From positions 51,473 through 115,472 of the forward strand of contig NZ_BAGL01000014.1 of the NCBI RefSeq assembly GCF_000308875.1: a stretch of 64,000 nucleotides of DNA, given 5' to 3'. The notes under the pieces are model-generated. The model ran no database searches. It was not told where the DNA came from and worked only from the letters and a program-made list of their open reading frames with translations. This document shows, piece by piece, positions 52,020 to 61,189 of this stretch (position 1 is the stretch's first letter; each line of letters opens with the position of its first letter). Source of the DNA: Nocardia transvalensis NBRC 15921. GTDB lineage: Bacteria > Actinomycetota > Actinomycetes > Mycobacteriales > Mycobacteriaceae. The position numbers and the translations under genes are program-made.

Positions 52020-54440
52020 GTGCAGAAGACAGAAACCGCCAAGCACCCGGGAGGGATCCTGGGCGTGATGGCCTTCGCCGGCATCGTCGCGTCGCTGACG
52101 CAGACGCTGGTGGTGCCGCTGCTCGGGCAGATGCCGCAGCTGCTGCACACCAGCGCCTCGAACGCCACCTGGGTGGTGACCGCGAGCCTGCTGGCCGGCG
52201 CGGTGACCACTCCGGTCGCGGGGCGGCTGGGTGATCTCATCGGTAAGCGAAAGGTGCTGCTCGCCTCCATCGTCCCGCTGGTCGTGGGCTCGGTGATCTG
52301 CGCGGTGGCCACGTCGCTGTGGCCGATGATCATCGGTCGCGTGCTGCAGGGCATGTGCGTCGGCCTGATCCCGGTCGGTATCGCGGCGCTGCGCGATCTG
52401 CTGCCGCCCGAGCGCCTCGGGTCGGGGATCGCGCTGATCAGCTCGTCGCTGGGTATCGGCGGCGCGCTCGGACTGCCGCTGGCCGCGGCCGTCATCGAAT
52501 ACAGCAGCTGGCGGGTGCTGTTCTGGGGCGTCGCCGCGCTCGCCGCCATCGTCGGGGTGCTGATCTTCGTCGTCATTCCCGCCACCCCGCCCAGCACGAC
52601 GCGCGGGCGATTCGACTTCCTCGGCGCGATCGGCCTCGGCGCCGCGCTGATCTGCCTGCTGCTGGCGATCTCCAAGGGCGCCTCGTGGGGCTGGACCAGC
52701 GGGATCACGATCGGCCTGTTCGTCGCCGCGGTCGTGGTGCTGCTGCTGTGGGGTGTGTGGGAGCTGCGCAGCCGGGATCCGCTGGTGGATCTGCGGGTCA
52801 CCGCGCGGCCGCAGGTGCTGCTGACCAACGCCGCCTCGATCGTGGTCGGCATGGCCATGTACGCGCAGTCGCTGATCGTGCCGCAGCTGCTGCAGCTGCC
52901 GGAATCCACCGGATACGGCCTGGGTCAGTCGATGATGGCGATGGGCCTGTGGATGGCGCCCGCCGGTCTGATGATGATGGCGGTCTCGCCGATCGGCGCG
53001 CGGCTGTCGGCCCTGAGCGGTCCCAAGATCACGCTCATCGTCGGCTGCGTCGTCATCGCCGCCGGCTACGGATCGTCGATGGCGCTCATGGGCACGACCT
53101 GGGGACTGCTGGTGGTCACGCTGATCATCAACGTCGGCGTCGGATTCGCGTACGGGGCCATGCCCGCGCTGGTGATGGGTGCGGTGCCGCAGTCGGAGAC
53201 CGCGGCGGCCAACAGCTTCAACACTCTGATGCGCTCGATCGGCACCTCGACCGCGGCGGCGGTGATCGGCGCGGTGCTCGCGCAGCTGAGCGTCACCCTG
53301 GCCGGACATTCCATCCCGACCGAGAACGGGTTCCGCGTCGGCCTGCTGATCGGCTGCGGCGTCTCGGCGCTCGGCGCGGTGGTCGCGCTGTTCATTCCGG
53401 CGCGGAAGGCGATCGCGGCGGCCACCGCCCCGAAGCATGCCGCGGGTGCGGATCGCGAGACCGGCGACGCCACTCCGGTGGTATCGGTTCCCGAGGCGTC
53501 CGCGCAGCGCAACGGCGTGCCGGCGGTCAACGGTGTCGCGGCGCGGCGAAATGAGGTGGCGAGCCATGGCGGCGAAGGGATTCGGAACGGCGCTGCCCCA
53601 CGCCCGTCGGTGGACGGTCCCGTGCTGTTCGGCGGCGTGCACGACACGCGCGGCACCGCGGTGGCGGGTGCGACGCTGACCCTGATCTCGACGTCCGGAC
53701 AGCAACTGGGCCGGGCACTCTCGCGCGCCGACGGGTATTACGAGCTGGCCGCTCCGGCCGCCGGCTCCTACGTCCTCATCGCCTCCGCCGAGGGGCGGCG
53801 GCCCGACGCGTCGACGGTGTCGCTGGGCGACCGCCCGGTGTCCTGCGATATCACCCTGGCCGCCATGGCCGGGCTGGCGGGCACGGTGGCCGCCGCCGGC
53901 GACGGCACGGCGATCTCCGAGGCGCACGTCTCGGCGCTGGATATGCGGGGCGAGGTGCTCGCCTCGGCGATCACGGGCGCCGACGGCCGGTTCGGGCTCG
54001 CGGAGCTGCCGGAGGGCGAGTTCACAGTGGCGGTGAGCGCGCTCGGATTCCATCCGACGGCCGTTCCGGTGCGCGTGTCGGGCAGCGGCGTCACGCCGCT
54101 GGACGTGCTGCTGCGGCCGGGCGTCCGGTTGCGCGGCATGGTGCACGTGCGCGACGGCCGTCCGGTCGAGGACGCCCAGGTGACTCTGGCGGACGCGCTC
54201 GGCAACGTGGTCGACACGGTGACGACCGGTCCGGACGGCTCCTACAGCTTCGGCAATCTGGACGAGGGCAGCTACACCCTGGTCGCCAGCGGATACGGCC
54301 CGGTGACCGCTCGGGTCAGCGTCCGCGGCGGTGACGTCGACGCCCTCGATATGGAACTGGGACACGGGTCGACGGCCGTGGGCCTCGCCGAGCGCAACGG
54401 ACGCGCCGTGGACAACCGGCAGTCTCCCGGGACGGTCTGA
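52020..54440 (+). CDS. DHA2 MFS drug exporter fused to three carboxypeptidase-regulatory-like repeats
   Basis: 806 residues from GTG 52020, with GGGAGAG upstream. Residues 1-475 are a 14-helix MFS_1/DHA2 pump with GRLGDLIGKRKVLL and GRVLQGMCVGLIPVG. A low-complexity linker (475-530) follows. Three beta-sandwich CarboxypepD-reg repeats lie at about 533-615, 616-698 and 699-780, marked by DGYYELAAP, DGRFGLAELPEGEFTV and DGSYSFGNLDEGSYTLV. The repeats are soluble and could bind substrate, wall polymer or a partner. Fusion of a pump to Ig-like repeats is unusual outside actinomycetes. Confidence 0.87.
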   Translation: MQKTETAKHPGGILGVMAFAGIVASLTQTLVVPLLGQMPQLLHTSASNATWVVTASLLAGAVTTPVAGRLGDLIGKRKVLLASIVPLVVGSVICAVATSLWPMIIGRVLQGMCVGLIPVGIAALRDLLPPERLGSGIALISSSLGIGGALGLPLAAAVIEYSSWRVLFWGVAALAAIVGVLIFVVIPATPPSTTRGRFDFLGAIGLGAALICLLLAISKGASWGWTSGITIGLFVAAVVVLLLWGVWELRSRDPLVDLRVTARPQVLLTNAASIVVGMAMYAQSLIVPQLLQLPESTGYGLGQSMMAMGLWMAPAGLMMMAVSPIGARLSALSGPKITLIVGCVVIAAGYGSSMALMGTTWGLLVVTLIINVGVGFAYGAMPALVMGAVPQSETAAANSFNTLMRSIGTSTAAAVIGAVLAQLSVTLAGHSIPTENGFRVGLLIGCGVSALGAVVALFIPARKAIAAATAPKHAAGADRETGDATPVVSVPEASAQRNGVPAVNGVAARRNEVASHGGEGIRNGAAPRPSVDGPVLFGGVHDTRGTAVAGATLTLISTSGQQLGRALSRADGYYELAAPAAGSYVLIASAEGRRPDASTVSLGDRPVSCDITLAAMAGLAGTVAAAGDGTAISEAHVSALDMRGEVLASAITGADGRFGLAELPEGEFTVAVSALGFHPTAVPVRVSGSGVTPLDVLLRPGVRLRGMVHVRDGRPVEDAQVTLADALGNVVDTVTTGPDGSYSFGNLDEGSYTLVASGYGPVTARVSVRGGDVDALDMELGHGSTAVGLAERNGRAVDNRQSPGTV

Positions 54441-54456
54441 GGACCGTTCCGGGGCA

Positions 54457-54496
54457 GGCCCTCCGGCGCGCTCGGTGCCGGTGTCGTCGGAGGGCC
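54457..54496. terminator. terminator hairpin between convergent genes
   Basis: Nine-bp stem GGCCCTCCG / CGGAGGGCC with a 22-base loop, 16 bases after the MFS-fusion stop and before the end of the uracil-DNA glycosylase gene. Confidence 0.55.
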
Positions 54497-54526
54497 GCCG
54501 CGAATTCGGAAGCCGATTTCGGTTAC

Positions 54527-55243
54527 TCAGAGCCCGGCGGCCGACTTCGCTTGGGCGAAAACGTCTTCCAACATCGCGGGGGTCAGGCGTCCGGTGAAGG
54601 TGTTCTGCTGGCTGACGTGATAGGAACCGAACAGTTCCAGCGGTCCGCGGTCCGGCCGGGCCGGTGCGATCGAGTACCGCACGCCGTGCCCGAATTTCGG
54701 GCGGGGGCGCGGGACTGTCCAGCCGGCCTCGGTGAGCGCGGGCATCAGGGCCTGCCAGCCCCAGGCGCCCAGCACCACGATCGCCCGCACGGTCGGGGCG
54801 AGCAGCCCGAGTTCGGTGGTCAGCCAGCTCCGGCAGCGGTCGCGCTCGTCGGTGGTGGGCTTGTTGTCCGGCGGGGCGCAGTGGACGGGGGCGGTGACCC
54901 GCGCGCCGAGCAGCCGCAGCCCGTCGCCCACGTGGGTGGCGGTCGGCTGATTGGTCAGGCCGACGGCGTGCATGGCGGCGAACAGGACGTCGCCGCTGCG
55001 GTCGCCGGTGAACATGCGTCCGGTCCGGTTGCCGCCGTGCGCGGCGGGGGCGAGGCCGACCACGAGCAGGGGCGCGTCGGCCGGGCCGAGGCCGGTCACC
55101 GGCCGGCCCCAATAGGTTTCGTCGCGGAAGGCGGCCCGCTTCTCGCGCGCGACCCGCTCCCGCCACTCCACCAGCCGCGGGCAGGCGCGGCAGTCGGTCA
55201 GCGCGGCGTCCATATCGGCCAGCGTCCGGTACACGATTCGCAC
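54527..55243 (-). CDS. uracil-DNA glycosylase, family 5 (UdgB-like)
   Basis: 238 residues. Four cysteines, 18, 21, 122 and 137, provide a 4Fe-4S cluster. Motif A GLAPAAHGGNRTGRMFTG and motif B region GSYHVSQQNTFTGRLT match the UDGb family, with Val in place of the usual Pro after the motif B His. It removes uracil and some deaminated or damaged bases from DNA. Confidence 0.85.
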   Translation of the reverse strand: MRIVYRTLADMDAALTDCRACPRLVEWRERVAREKRAAFRDETYWGRPVTGLGPADAPLLVVGLAPAAHGGNRTGRMFTGDRSGDVLFAAMHAVGLTNQPTATHVGDGLRLLGARVTAPVHCAPPDNKPTTDERDRCRSWLTTELGLLAPTVRAIVVLGAWGWQALMPALTEAGWTVPRPRPKFGHGVRYSIAPARPDRGPLELFGSYHVSQQNTFTGRLTPAMLEDVFAQAKSAAGL

Positions 55244-55433
55244 TTAATCACGCCGGAGCGTCCGGGTGACGGCCGGGGTCGGACACGCCGGGCGGGCCCC
55301 ATGCCGGGCCGCCGAGTCGTGTCGCCGATCTCTCACCGTGCGTGTTGATAGCATGACCTTCCTGGCCGGACGGCACGCGCCAGCCACCTCGTTGCGCGCT
55401 GCCCACTCGATCACCTCGAGAGAGTTTTCATCC

Positions 55434-55880
55434 ATGCAGTTTGAGATCGTCGAGCGGGACGAGACGTGGGTCGCCGGGCTTCCGGTGCGGAGTCCCAAGC
55501 GCCCGCTCGGAGAACTGCGTGACCGCGACCTGGAGGCCGCCTGGGCCGCGGTCCTGCACCAGGACCTGGGCGGCCCGCTCGCCTCGGCCTACACCGACTA
55601 CTCCTTCGAGCTCAACACCTTCAACACCCAGATCGTCGGCTACGAATGCCAGTCGTTCGACGACGTCACCCGGGGCCATATCGTGGCGCGGCTACCGCAG
55701 GGCACGTACGCACGGTTCTCCTCGGTCGGCAACTTCCCGCGGATCATGACCGATCTGTGGACCCAGATCGCCTACGCCGAGGAACACAACCAGATCAAAC
55801 GGACCTACACGGGGGACTTCGAGTGCTATCCGCACGCCTACAAGATCGATCTGTACCTGGCGGTCGAGGCGCAGTCATGA
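55434..55880 (+). CDS. GyrI-like effector-binding domain protein (first)
   Basis: 148 residues from ATG 55434, with GAGAGAG nine bases upstream. Stand-alone GyrI/AraC-effector fold: FEIVERDETWVAGLPVRSP, YTDYSFELNTFNTQIVGYE, LPQGTYARFSSVGNFP, CYPHAYKIDLYLAV. Such domains bind small cationic or amphipathic molecules. It is coupled by ATGA to a shorter paralogue, an arrangement suggesting a heterodimer. No DNA-binding domain. Confidence 0.75.
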   Translation: MQFEIVERDETWVAGLPVRSPKRPLGELRDRDLEAAWAAVLHQDLGGPLASAYTDYSFELNTFNTQIVGYECQSFDDVTRGHIVARLPQGTYARFSSVGNFPRIMTDLWTQIAYAEEHNQIKRTYTGDFECYPHAYKIDLYLAVEAQS

Positions 55881-56311
55881 GCTATTCGATCGTGGTGCGC
55901 GACGAGGGGATCTACGGCGGTCTGGTGGTGCCGCGGGTGCGCCCGAGCTTCAAGGTCAGCAACAGCGAGCTGATCGAATTCCTGCGCGACCGGCTGCGCG
56001 ATCGCGACGGCGCCGACCACCCGCTCTACACCGTGTACGTCCCCGATCCGGCCGGTAACTACAACGTCCTGGTCAGCTACGACTACCCGGTCGTCGAGGC
56101 GGTGCCGGTCGGCGATGTGCTGATCCGAGTGCCCAAGGGCGTCTACGCCCGCTTCGAACCCAACGGTGACTACCACGACCCGGTCGAGGACGTCTGGGCC
56201 CAGGTCGACGACGCGACGGCCTCGGCCGAGATCACCCGGGCCTACCGCGAGGAGATCGAGATCTGGCGCGGACCGGCCGAGGTCGAGCTGCTCATCTCCA
56301 TCCTGGTCTAG
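55877..56311 (+). CDS. GyrI-like effector-binding domain protein (second)
   Basis: 144 residues, overlapping the first by ATGA. Same fold features: YSIVVRDEGIYGGLVVP, YNVLVSYDYPVVEAVP, VPKGVYARFEPNGDY, EIEIWRGPAEVELLISIL. Only moderate identity to the first copy, so the duplication is old. Possible sequestering or catalytic role on a small molecule. Confidence 0.72.
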   Translation: MSYSIVVRDEGIYGGLVVPRVRPSFKVSNSELIEFLRDRLRDRDGADHPLYTVYVPDPAGNYNVLVSYDYPVVEAVPVGDVLIRVPKGVYARFEPNGDYHDPVEDVWAQVDDATASAEITRAYREEIEIWRGPAEVELLISILV

Positions 56312-56564
56312 TTAGCCGCCAGGTAGCCTTCTGGGTACCGACTGGTCTTTCGGTTCTGTCCAGTTGTCGACTTCAACTCTCTGACCAGGCCCGATTTCCG
56401 ACCTTCCGCTCGGGTTTCGGAAGATTTGCCAGACGTCTGGTCAATTCCGGTCCGATGACGGATACTGCCTAGGCGACCACCCCCGGGCGCCGGACGCGGT
56501 CCGGTGGCCGACGGGAGGGTCAGGGTAGTCGCGCGGCACCGCGCAGCAACGGAGTAGGAACTGT
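56312..56564. promoter_or_regulatory. intergenic region with CCAGACGTCTGG palindrome
   Basis: About 250 bp before the c-di-GMP locus. CCAGACGTCTGG at 56429-56440 is a perfect 12-bp palindrome extended by TTG and CAA flanks with one mismatch each. A TetR-like operator is plausible. No gene seen. Confidence 0.5.
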
Positions 56565-56801
56565 ATGACTGTCGAAGCCAGCGCGGCCGGTCGGGCGGCT
56601 GTCGTGGATTCGCGAGCACACGATGGTCTCCGAAGTACGCCGATTCGGTGGGATACTCGGACGTACGAGGCAAATGCTGCGAAGTTGCGAGACGCGCTGT
56701 CACGCACCGCGCCGGGGTCGCTCGGGCGAGGTGCGGGATACCGGTGTGTGGTGTTTACCCCTGTGTCGAGACCGGGAGTGCAGCGCCGATATGGCTATTG
56801 A
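56565..56801 (+). CDS. possible small protein upstream of c-di-GMP enzyme
   Basis: 78 residues. ATG 56565 has AGGA five bases upstream. The peptide has a basic helix (TRTYEANAAKLRDALSR) but codon use is less biased than in neighbours. Its end overlaps the next small frame. No homologue recognised; could be spurious. Confidence 0.3.
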   Translation: MTVEASAAGRAAVVDSRAHDGLRSTPIRWDTRTYEANAAKLRDALSRTAPGSLGRGAGYRCVVFTPVSRPGVQRRYGY

Positions 56802-57009
56802 GAACGATCACCCGTGGCGTCGCAGCGAACTCGTCGCGATTTCAGCGGAATCCGGCTATACACTAGCGTCACTTCAGGGCGGATTCATCGACCTGCTGGG
56901 GGTGCCCGGACAACTGAGTAAGGCGTTGGTACTTCGTTCGAGCCACGCACCGGTGGCGATCGTCGGTGACGATCGACGTCCGGTCCGCGGCACGGACACC
57001 CGCGGATAG
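56791..57009 (+). CDS. possible 72-residue protein preceding c-di-GMP enzyme
   Basis: ATG 56791 to TAG 57009, ending 16 bases before the c-di-GMP enzyme start. The peptide HPWRRSELVAISAESGYTLASLQGG is not of a known family, and third-position G/C is only moderate. It may be a coupled microprotein or a chance frame. Confidence 0.3.
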   Translation: MAIENDHPWRRSELVAISAESGYTLASLQGGFIDLLGVPGQLSKALVLRSSHAPVAIVGDDRRPVRGTDTRG

Positions 57010-57025
57010 CACGATCGGAGACAAG

Positions 57026-58894
57026 GTGCCTCGGCGAACGCTCGACTCACTGGTGACCCAGGTCGCCGCGGAGTTGATGGGGGTCGACGCCACGACGATG
57101 GTGGCGGCGACGGAACGCGTGCTGGCCAAATTGGTCGAGTATTTCGATGTGGATTTCAGTTTCGTCCGGCATACCGATCGGGAACGGCGTGCGACGGTGC
57201 TGGTCGCCGAATGGCCGCGCCGCCCCGCGGTCCCGGATCCGGACCCGCTCGAGGTCGTCTACTTCGACCAGGCCGACTCGGTATTCCGCGCGATGGAGTA
57301 CGCGACCGAACCGATGATCGTCCGCCCCACAGCGGAATTCGCCGATTACCAGGAGACCATCCGGCGATCCTCGGGCATCTCCGGGGTGACCTCGGCGACC
57401 GTGCCGCTGATGTCCCGCGGCGAGCCCACCGGCCTGCTCGGATTCATGAAGCTCGGCGATCGGGAGTGGAGCACCCGGGAAATCAACGTGCTCAAGGCTA
57501 TCGCCGCGTTACTCGGCCAATTGCAGGCCCGGGTGGTCGCCGAGGAGCGGTTGCGCTACATCGCGCTGCACGACGATCTGACCGGTCTGGCCAATAGGCG
57601 GGCATTGCTGGAACACATGGAGGAACGGCTACGGCCGGGCAGTCCCGGGCCGGTCGCCGCATTTTTCCTCGATCTCGATCGCCTGAAGGCGCTCAACGAT
57701 TTTCTCGGCCATACCGCCGGTGACAATTTTATTCGCACACTGTCGACGCGGCTGCAAGAACATCTCGATCCGAACGACATGATCGCCCGGCTCGGTGGTG
57801 ACGAGTTCGTGATCGTCCCGGCGAAACCGATGGACGCGGTGGCCGCGGAATTGGAGGCCACGCGGATTCACCAGTTGATCATCCGGCGGGTGTCGGTGGG
57901 CGGGGAATCCGTCAGCCGCGGGGCGAGCGTCGGCGTCGCATTGGGTATTCCCGGCGAGACGACGGTCGCCGATGTGTTGCGGCGGGCCGATCACGCGCTG
58001 CTGTCGGCCAAATCCGGGGGCGGCGACGGGGTCGCGGTGTTCACCGACGCCATGCGCGCGCAATTCGAATTGCAGGACGATGTCGAGCTGAATCTGCGCG
58101 GCGCGGTCTCCGACGGTTCGCTGCTGCTGCACTACCAGCCCGAGGTCGACCTGCGCACCGGCCGCATCGTGGCGCTCGAGGCGCTGGTGCGCTGGCAGCA
58201 CCCCACCCGCGGGCTGCTGCCGCCGGGCGCGTTCGTCGGGGTGGCCGAGGCCACGAATCTGGCCGGTGAGCTGGGCCGCTGGGTGATCCGCTCGGCATGT
58301 GCGCAGTTCGCGCAGTGGCGGCAGCACGGGCTGGCGTCGAATGTGGTGATCCGGATCAACGTGTCGCCGGTGCAGCTGGTCAGCCTGGACTTCGTCGAGC
58401 GCATCGAGGACGAGCTACGCCGGTTCGGTATCGACGGCAGTTCGGTGTGCCTGGAGATCACCGAGCACGTGGTGGTCCAGGATCTGGCGCGCACCCAGGT
58501 CACGCTGCGCGGGCTCAAGCGGATGGGCGTGCAGATCGCCATCGACGACTTCGGCACCGGATACAGCTCGCTGTCGCATCTCAAGGCGCTGCCGGTGGAC
58601 GCGGTCAAGATCGACCGCGGGTTCGTGCAGCGGCTCGGGGTCAGCACCGACGATCTGGCCATCGTGAAATCCATTGTCGGCCTTGCCGGATCGTTCGGGC
58701 TCGGGGTCGTCGGGGAGGGCGTGGAGACGGCCGTCGCCGCGCGCACCCTGGTCGGCCTCGGGTGCTATCGGGCGCAGGGCTTCCTCATCGCCCGTCCGAT
58801 GCCGGCCGAGGAGGTCGAGACGCATCTGGCGATGGGCCGCATCCCGCTCGATCTCGAGCTGCCCCGGGTCTCGCGGGGTGTGAACCGGATCTGA
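57026..58894 (+). CDS. GAF-GGDEF-EAL c-di-GMP synthase/phosphodiesterase (DcpA/Rv1354c-like)
   Basis: 622 residues from GTG 57026, with GGAG five bases upstream; a start at 56966 is open but has no site. N-terminal GAF-like domain (20-175), GGDEF at about 257-261 in RLGGDEFVIV, and an EAL domain from about 380 (ALEALVRW, EITEHV, IDDFGTGYSS, KIDRGF, GEGVET). Both active sites look intact. No RxxD inhibitory site precedes GGDEF. The whole length matches M. tuberculosis Rv1354c and M. smegmatis DcpA, which make and degrade c-di-GMP. Confidence 0.92.
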   Translation: MPRRTLDSLVTQVAAELMGVDATTMVAATERVLAKLVEYFDVDFSFVRHTDRERRATVLVAEWPRRPAVPDPDPLEVVYFDQADSVFRAMEYATEPMIVRPTAEFADYQETIRRSSGISGVTSATVPLMSRGEPTGLLGFMKLGDREWSTREINVLKAIAALLGQLQARVVAEERLRYIALHDDLTGLANRRALLEHMEERLRPGSPGPVAAFFLDLDRLKALNDFLGHTAGDNFIRTLSTRLQEHLDPNDMIARLGGDEFVIVPAKPMDAVAAELEATRIHQLIIRRVSVGGESVSRGASVGVALGIPGETTVADVLRRADHALLSAKSGGGDGVAVFTDAMRAQFELQDDVELNLRGAVSDGSLLLHYQPEVDLRTGRIVALEALVRWQHPTRGLLPPGAFVGVAEATNLAGELGRWVIRSACAQFAQWRQHGLASNVVIRINVSPVQLVSLDFVERIEDELRRFGIDGSSVCLEITEHVVVQDLARTQVTLRGLKRMGVQIAIDDFGTGYSSLSHLKALPVDAVKIDRGFVQRLGVSTDDLAIVKSIVGLAGSFGLGVVGEGVETAVAARTLVGLGCYRAQGFLIARPMPAEEVETHLAMGRIPLDLELPRVSRGVNRI

Positions 58895-58906
58895 TTCCGG
58901 TCTGCG

Positions 58907-59878
58907 ATGCTATCCGGCGTGACCGGCAACGACTGGCTCTTGGTGGAGACGCTCGGCCCGGGATCGGAGCCGACGATCGTTGCCGACGGCGGCCGGGCAC
59001 GGGACTGGACGAACGTGTCGCGGGCGCGGCGGTTCGCGGCGGCCGACCTGGTATCCGCGCTGCTGGACGATGTCCGTGATGCCGCGGGCTCGGTGAGCCG
59101 TTCCGGCGCCGGGATGTGTGGGATCGCGGAGCCGGTTCGCTGCGCGTTCGGGGCGGTGCACGGGGTGCAGCTGTGGGTCGGCGAGCCCGGTGAGGAGCCA
59201 CCGCAACGTCGGCCCGTCGCCGCGTGGGACTGGATATCGGACACCGAATTGGCGCATCACGGGCCGGGATTGGAGGAACTGGTCTTCGCCCGGTCGGCGT
59301 CGGAGGTACGAACCGTGCGGACGCCGCCGGAGGTGTTCGGGCGGATGGTGCGCTTCGACGGACGGACGGAGTACACGGCGGTGGTGGCGGGGACCGATCC
59401 GGCGGGCCGCTGGCAGGGCGAGGCCGATTTCCTCGGCGACGACGGGCGGGTGCGCGGCATCCGGATGGTGGTGCGGGTGCATCGCGACCGGCAGCACGTG
59501 ACGCGGGCGCTGGTCTACGACGTCACCGACATGCGCCCGTCGGTGCCCGATACGGATCTGGCCATGACCCGCGCCGCCGCCCGAGCCTCGCGCGTGGGCG
59601 TCGGATTCGTCGAGCTGGCCATGGGGCTGATCTACGAGTGGACCAACGAGCCGCCGCCCCCGCTGCACCGCTGGCTGACCGAGCGGCCGCGCCCGCATCC
59701 GGACGACTTCGGGCGGTATCGGGCGGCGTGCCGGGAGATTCTGTCCGGTGCGGACCGTCGCGAGCTTGTGCTGCGTATCCGGTTCGCCGATACGGAGTGG
59801 ATTCCGGTGCGGGTGGAGTTGTCGCGGTTGGGGGATGAGCCGTCGCACGGGTTGATTCGGGTGGCGCCGGAGGAGTAG
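58907..59878 (+). CDS. PAS/GAF-like sensor protein of unknown function (DUF5593-type)
   Basis: 323 residues from ATG 58907 (GTG 58919 possible). It begins 12 bp after the c-di-GMP enzyme, so probably co-transcribed. A GAF-like first half (VQLWVGEPGEEPPQRRPVAAWDW) and a PAS-like second part (GRTEYTAVVAGTDPAGRWQGEADFLGDDG, RALVYDVTDMRP) are evident. No output domain. It may pass a signal to the neighbouring c-di-GMP enzyme. Confidence 0.6.
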   Translation: MLSGVTGNDWLLVETLGPGSEPTIVADGGRARDWTNVSRARRFAAADLVSALLDDVRDAAGSVSRSGAGMCGIAEPVRCAFGAVHGVQLWVGEPGEEPPQRRPVAAWDWISDTELAHHGPGLEELVFARSASEVRTVRTPPEVFGRMVRFDGRTEYTAVVAGTDPAGRWQGEADFLGDDGRVRGIRMVVRVHRDRQHVTRALVYDVTDMRPSVPDTDLAMTRAAARASRVGVGFVELAMGLIYEWTNEPPPPLHRWLTERPRPHPDDFGRYRAACREILSGADRRELVLRIRFADTEWIPVRVELSRLGDEPSHGLIRVAPEE

Positions 59879-59972
59879 AGCCGATGCCCCGGAGGTGCGG
59901 GTTTTCCGATACTTCCGCCTGTGTTCAGGCGGTGTTGGCCCGTTGGGTTCGGGGTGGGGCGACGATCGGCGC

Positions 59973-61100
59973 GTGCGCATCGTTCAGTTGGCCAACTTCT
60001 ACGGTCCGCGCTCCGGCGGGCTGCGCACCGCCCTGCATCATCTGGGTGCGGGGTATGTGACCGCTGGGCACGAGGTGGTGCTGATCGTGCCGGGTCCGCG
60101 CTGGGCGGAGGAGACCCTCGGCTCGGGGGTGCGGCGAATTACCTTGCCCGCCTTGCCGATTCCGTGGACCGGCGGGTACCGGGCGGCGGATCCGCGGCGG
60201 GTGGCCGACGTGCTGACCGGGCTGCGGCCGGATGTGCTCGAGGTGTCGGATCGGCTGACGCTGCGCGGATTCGGGCGCTGGGCGCGTCGCCGCGATATCG
60301 CCGGGGTGATGATCTCGCACGAGCGGCTGGACCGGCTGATCGGCCAGGTGCTGCCGGGCCCGATGGCCCGCCGCGCCGCCGACGCCGCCAACCGGCGCAC
60401 CGCAGCGGACTACGACATCGTGGTCTGCACAACGGAATTCGCGCGCGCGGAGTTCGGGCGCATCGCCGCGCCGAATGTCGCGCTGGTGCCGCTGGGGGTG
60501 GATCTGGAGATGTTCAGCCCGCGGCGGCGCGACGGCGTGCTGCGGGAGCGGTTCGGCGCGCGGCATCTGCTGGTGCACTGCGGGCGGTTGTCGGTGGAGA
60601 AGCGGGTGGACCGCAGTATCGAGGCCGTCGACGCGCTGCGCCGCGAGGGCGTGGACGCGCGTCTGATCGTGGCCGGTGACGGGCCGCGGCGCGAGGCGCT
60701 GCACCGCCTGGCGCGCGGACTGGCGCCGCTGCCCGACGGGCGCCCGGTCGTGCACTTCACCGGTTTCATCGCCGATCGGGACCGGCTGGCCACGCTGCTG
60801 GCGAGTTCGGACGTGTCGCTGGCGCCGGGCCCGCACGAGACCTTCGGGCTGGCCGCGCTGGAGGCGCTGGCCGCCGGGACGCCCGTCGTGGCGAGCCGGT
60901 CCTCGGCGCTCGCCGATATCGTCACCGCGGAATGCGGCGCGGTCGCCGACGACCACCCCACCTCGTTCGCGGAGGCCGTCACCGGCGTCCTCGCCCTGCC
61001 GCCCGGCGACCGGCGCCGCGCCGCACGAACCCGCGCCGAGCAATTCACCTGGCCCGCCGCGGTGGCCGGAATGCTGGAGGTGCTCAGCGGCCGGTCCTGA
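59973..61100 (+). CDS. pimC: PimC-like GDP-mannose-dependent alpha-mannosyltransferase
   Basis: 375 residues from GTG 59973. GT4 two-domain GT-B enzyme. The N-terminal acceptor domain starts QLANFYGPRSGGLRTALHHLG with EVSDRLTLRGFGRW and MISHERLDR. The C-terminal donor domain has VHCGRLSVEKRVDRS and the E-x7-E motif HETFGLAALEAL (first Glu near residue 289). These segments match the PimC described from M. tuberculosis CDC1551, which adds the third mannose to phosphatidylinositol mannosides. Other GT4 mannosyltransferases remain possible. Confidence 0.8.
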   Translation: MRIVQLANFYGPRSGGLRTALHHLGAGYVTAGHEVVLIVPGPRWAEETLGSGVRRITLPALPIPWTGGYRAADPRRVADVLTGLRPDVLEVSDRLTLRGFGRWARRRDIAGVMISHERLDRLIGQVLPGPMARRAADAANRRTAADYDIVVCTTEFARAEFGRIAAPNVALVPLGVDLEMFSPRRRDGVLRERFGARHLLVHCGRLSVEKRVDRSIEAVDALRREGVDARLIVAGDGPRREALHRLARGLAPLPDGRPVVHFTGFIADRDRLATLLASSDVSLAPGPHETFGLAALEALAAGTPVVASRSSALADIVTAECGAVADDHPTSFAEAVTGVLALPPGDRRRAARTRAEQFTWPAAVAGMLEVLSGRS

Positions 61101-61189
61101 CGGCACAGGGCACCGAACTGAAACCGGTAACAGCCCGTATGCTCTCGGCAGCAGCAGGAAATCGACCCAGCGAGCATTCGAGGAACGGC

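Noticed and set aside
51939..55166. Very long open frame (over 1000 codons) on the minus strand
   Set aside because: It is the shadow of the MFS fusion and glycosylase genes, with Arg/His/Gly/Asp-rich composition, no domains and no ribosome site.
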